Shown here in pieces: positions 6,462-6,766 of a DNA stretch of 6,766 nt. Every line of letters starts with the position of its first letter. The first letter of the stretch is position 1. The stretch covers positions 1-6,766 of the forward strand of contig CAJGDJ010000062.1 of NCBI GenBank assembly GCA_904502025.1, given 5' to 3'. This DNA is from an uncultured Muribaculaceae bacterium. Its GTDB lineage: Bacteria; Bacteroidota; Bacteroidia; Bacteroidales; Muribaculaceae. A program made the translations under genes and the position numbers. The notes under the pieces were generated by a model, which was given only the letters and a program-made list of their open reading frames with translations, was not told the origin of the DNA and ran no database searches.

Positions 6462-6515
6462 ATCCCCCTCCCGGCTTCGCCGTACTCCCCCTGCATAAAA
6501 CGCAGAGGGAGAGCT
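6462..6515 (+). repeat. Two-hairpin GC-rich element R2
   Basis: ATCCCCCTCC leads into hairpin CGGC-TTC-GCCG and spacer TA. The second hairpin (6485-6511) has arms CTCCC/GGGAG, a C-A mismatch, inner arms CTGC/GCAG and a seven-base loop; then AGCT follows. The outer part is almost identical to R1, while the inner stem differs yet stays paired. It ends 19 bases before copy 2 of the 183-bp repeat. Confidence 0.8.
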
Positions 6516-6534
6516 GAGCTGACGCATTGAGAGT

Positions 6535-6717
6535 TGGCATTGCCGAAGGTAATGCTTTTTGCATAGCCGGATATTGGCTCGAAGAGGCTATGCCCGGTAA
6601 AGGATAAGAATGATTGTGATTCTGTAAGAATCATTAATTCCATCAAATAATGAATCTTCCAGATTCTAACCTGCCTCAATAACAATCCGGGCATAACCAC
6701 TACGTGGCTATACCCGG
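6535..6717 (+). repeat. 183-bp structured repeat, copy 2 (REPIN-like)
   Basis: This is the second direct copy, 983 bases from copy 1. Its hairpins lie at 6537-6555 (A), 6567-6597 (B), 6618-6632 (C), 6652-6666 (D) and 6687-6717 (E). Two of the six differences from copy 1 fall in the triloops of C (GAA to GTA) and D (TAC to TCC), leaving the stems intact. Two others fall in the arms of B and slightly weaken it. The two copies share no extended sequence beyond the right boundary; on the left, only a partial resemblance to 5462-5485 is seen. Confidence 0.85.
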
Positions 6718-6729
6718 CTATATACTAAT

Positions 6730-6745
6730 CAATTCTTACGAATTG
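6730..6745. repeat. Small perfect hairpin right of repeat copy 2
   Basis: CAATTC-TTAC-GAATTG is a 6-bp perfect stem with a four-base loop, 13 bases beyond copy 2. The remaining bases to the window end (6746-6766) are AT-rich with no gene visible. Confidence 0.5.
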
Positions 6746-6766
6746 CCACTTGTATATTCTTTTTGG

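Larger units (their letters stand above)
6178..6534. other. Gene-free palindrome-rich region upstream of the DUF559 gene
   Basis: Bases 6178-6250 are AT-rich and should contain the DUF559 promoter, but no exact TAnnTTTG box is seen. Three plus-oriented two-hairpin elements follow (entered separately). Two adjacent palindromes lie between the first two of them, ACCTAATTAGGT (6307-6318) and GGTTAACC (6319-6326). Bases 6376-6461 are unremarkable AT-rich spacer with a weak inverted repeat TCGGA/TCCGA. Minus-strand open frames through this region are translations of repeat sequence and have no family support. Confidence 0.55.

Noticed and set aside
6323..6515. CRISPR array
   Set aside because: There are only two direct GC-rich units with an 86-base spacer, plus inverted and decayed relatives; unit length, spacing and lack of cas genes do not fit.
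6290..6700. 136-codon minus-strand open frame across R1, R2 and repeat copy 2
   Set aside because: It is a translation of structured repeats. The part in the 183-bp repeat resembles the frame at 5538-5771 only because the DNA is duplicated; no start signal or domain is seen.
5552..6717. Insertion sequence or composite transposon
   Set aside because: No transposase, HUH-Y1 or recombinase is encoded, and no clear target duplication frames the whole segment; the possibility is kept only as a non-standard cassette in the findings.

Overview
The window looks like a chromosomal piece from a Bacteroidales bacterium. The evidence is the protein sequences, the AT-rich leaders without Shine-Dalgarno sequences, and promoter-like sites matching the Bacteroidota consensus (TTTG, then about 19-21 bases, then TAnnTTTG). 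A gut lineage such as Muribaculaceae is possible, but the sequence alone cannot settle it. All five supported genes lie on the minus strand.

Bases 1-5196 are ordinary core genome. From right to left in the direction of transcription they are: gdhA (NADP-type glutamate dehydrogenase, ammonium assimilation) with its own terminator; an ispD-recG pair with a 4-base ATGA overlap (isoprenoid precursor synthesis and a branched-DNA helicase); and an exported M23 metallopeptidase, probably a cell-wall hydrolase, whose C-terminus runs off the left edge. The gdhA terminator sits in the short gap before ispD. A promoter -7 box lies almost on the ispD start codon, so ispD may be translated from a leaderless mRNA.

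Bases 5197-6766 are different: a palindrome-rich intergenic region with one small gene, a DUF559 (Vsr/PD-(D/E)xK-like) nuclease at 5815-6177. Two classes of structured repeat surround it. (a) A 183-bp element occurs twice in direct orientation (5552-5734 and 6535-6717) with 6 substitutions and no gaps. Each copy folds into five successive triloop hairpins; the two 31-nt hairpins in each copy are inverted relatives of one another, like a REPIN. (b) About 50-nt two-hairpin elements (CCCCCTCC, hairpin, spacer, hairpin, AGCT) occur four times. One is inverted at 5753-5804 next to the nuclease stop. Three are in plus orientation at 6254-6286 (decayed), 6323-6375 and 6462-6515. Their stems differ in sequence yet stay paired, which suggests selection on the fold.

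The result is nested: 183-bp repeat, inverted hairpin element, nuclease, hairpin elements, 183-bp repeat. The most interesting possibility is that the DUF559 protein and these palindromes form a repeat-propagating or DNA-structure-processing partnership, analogous to RAYT transposases with REP sequences. No transposase, HUH-Y1 protein, tRNA, rRNA or CRISPR array is visible.
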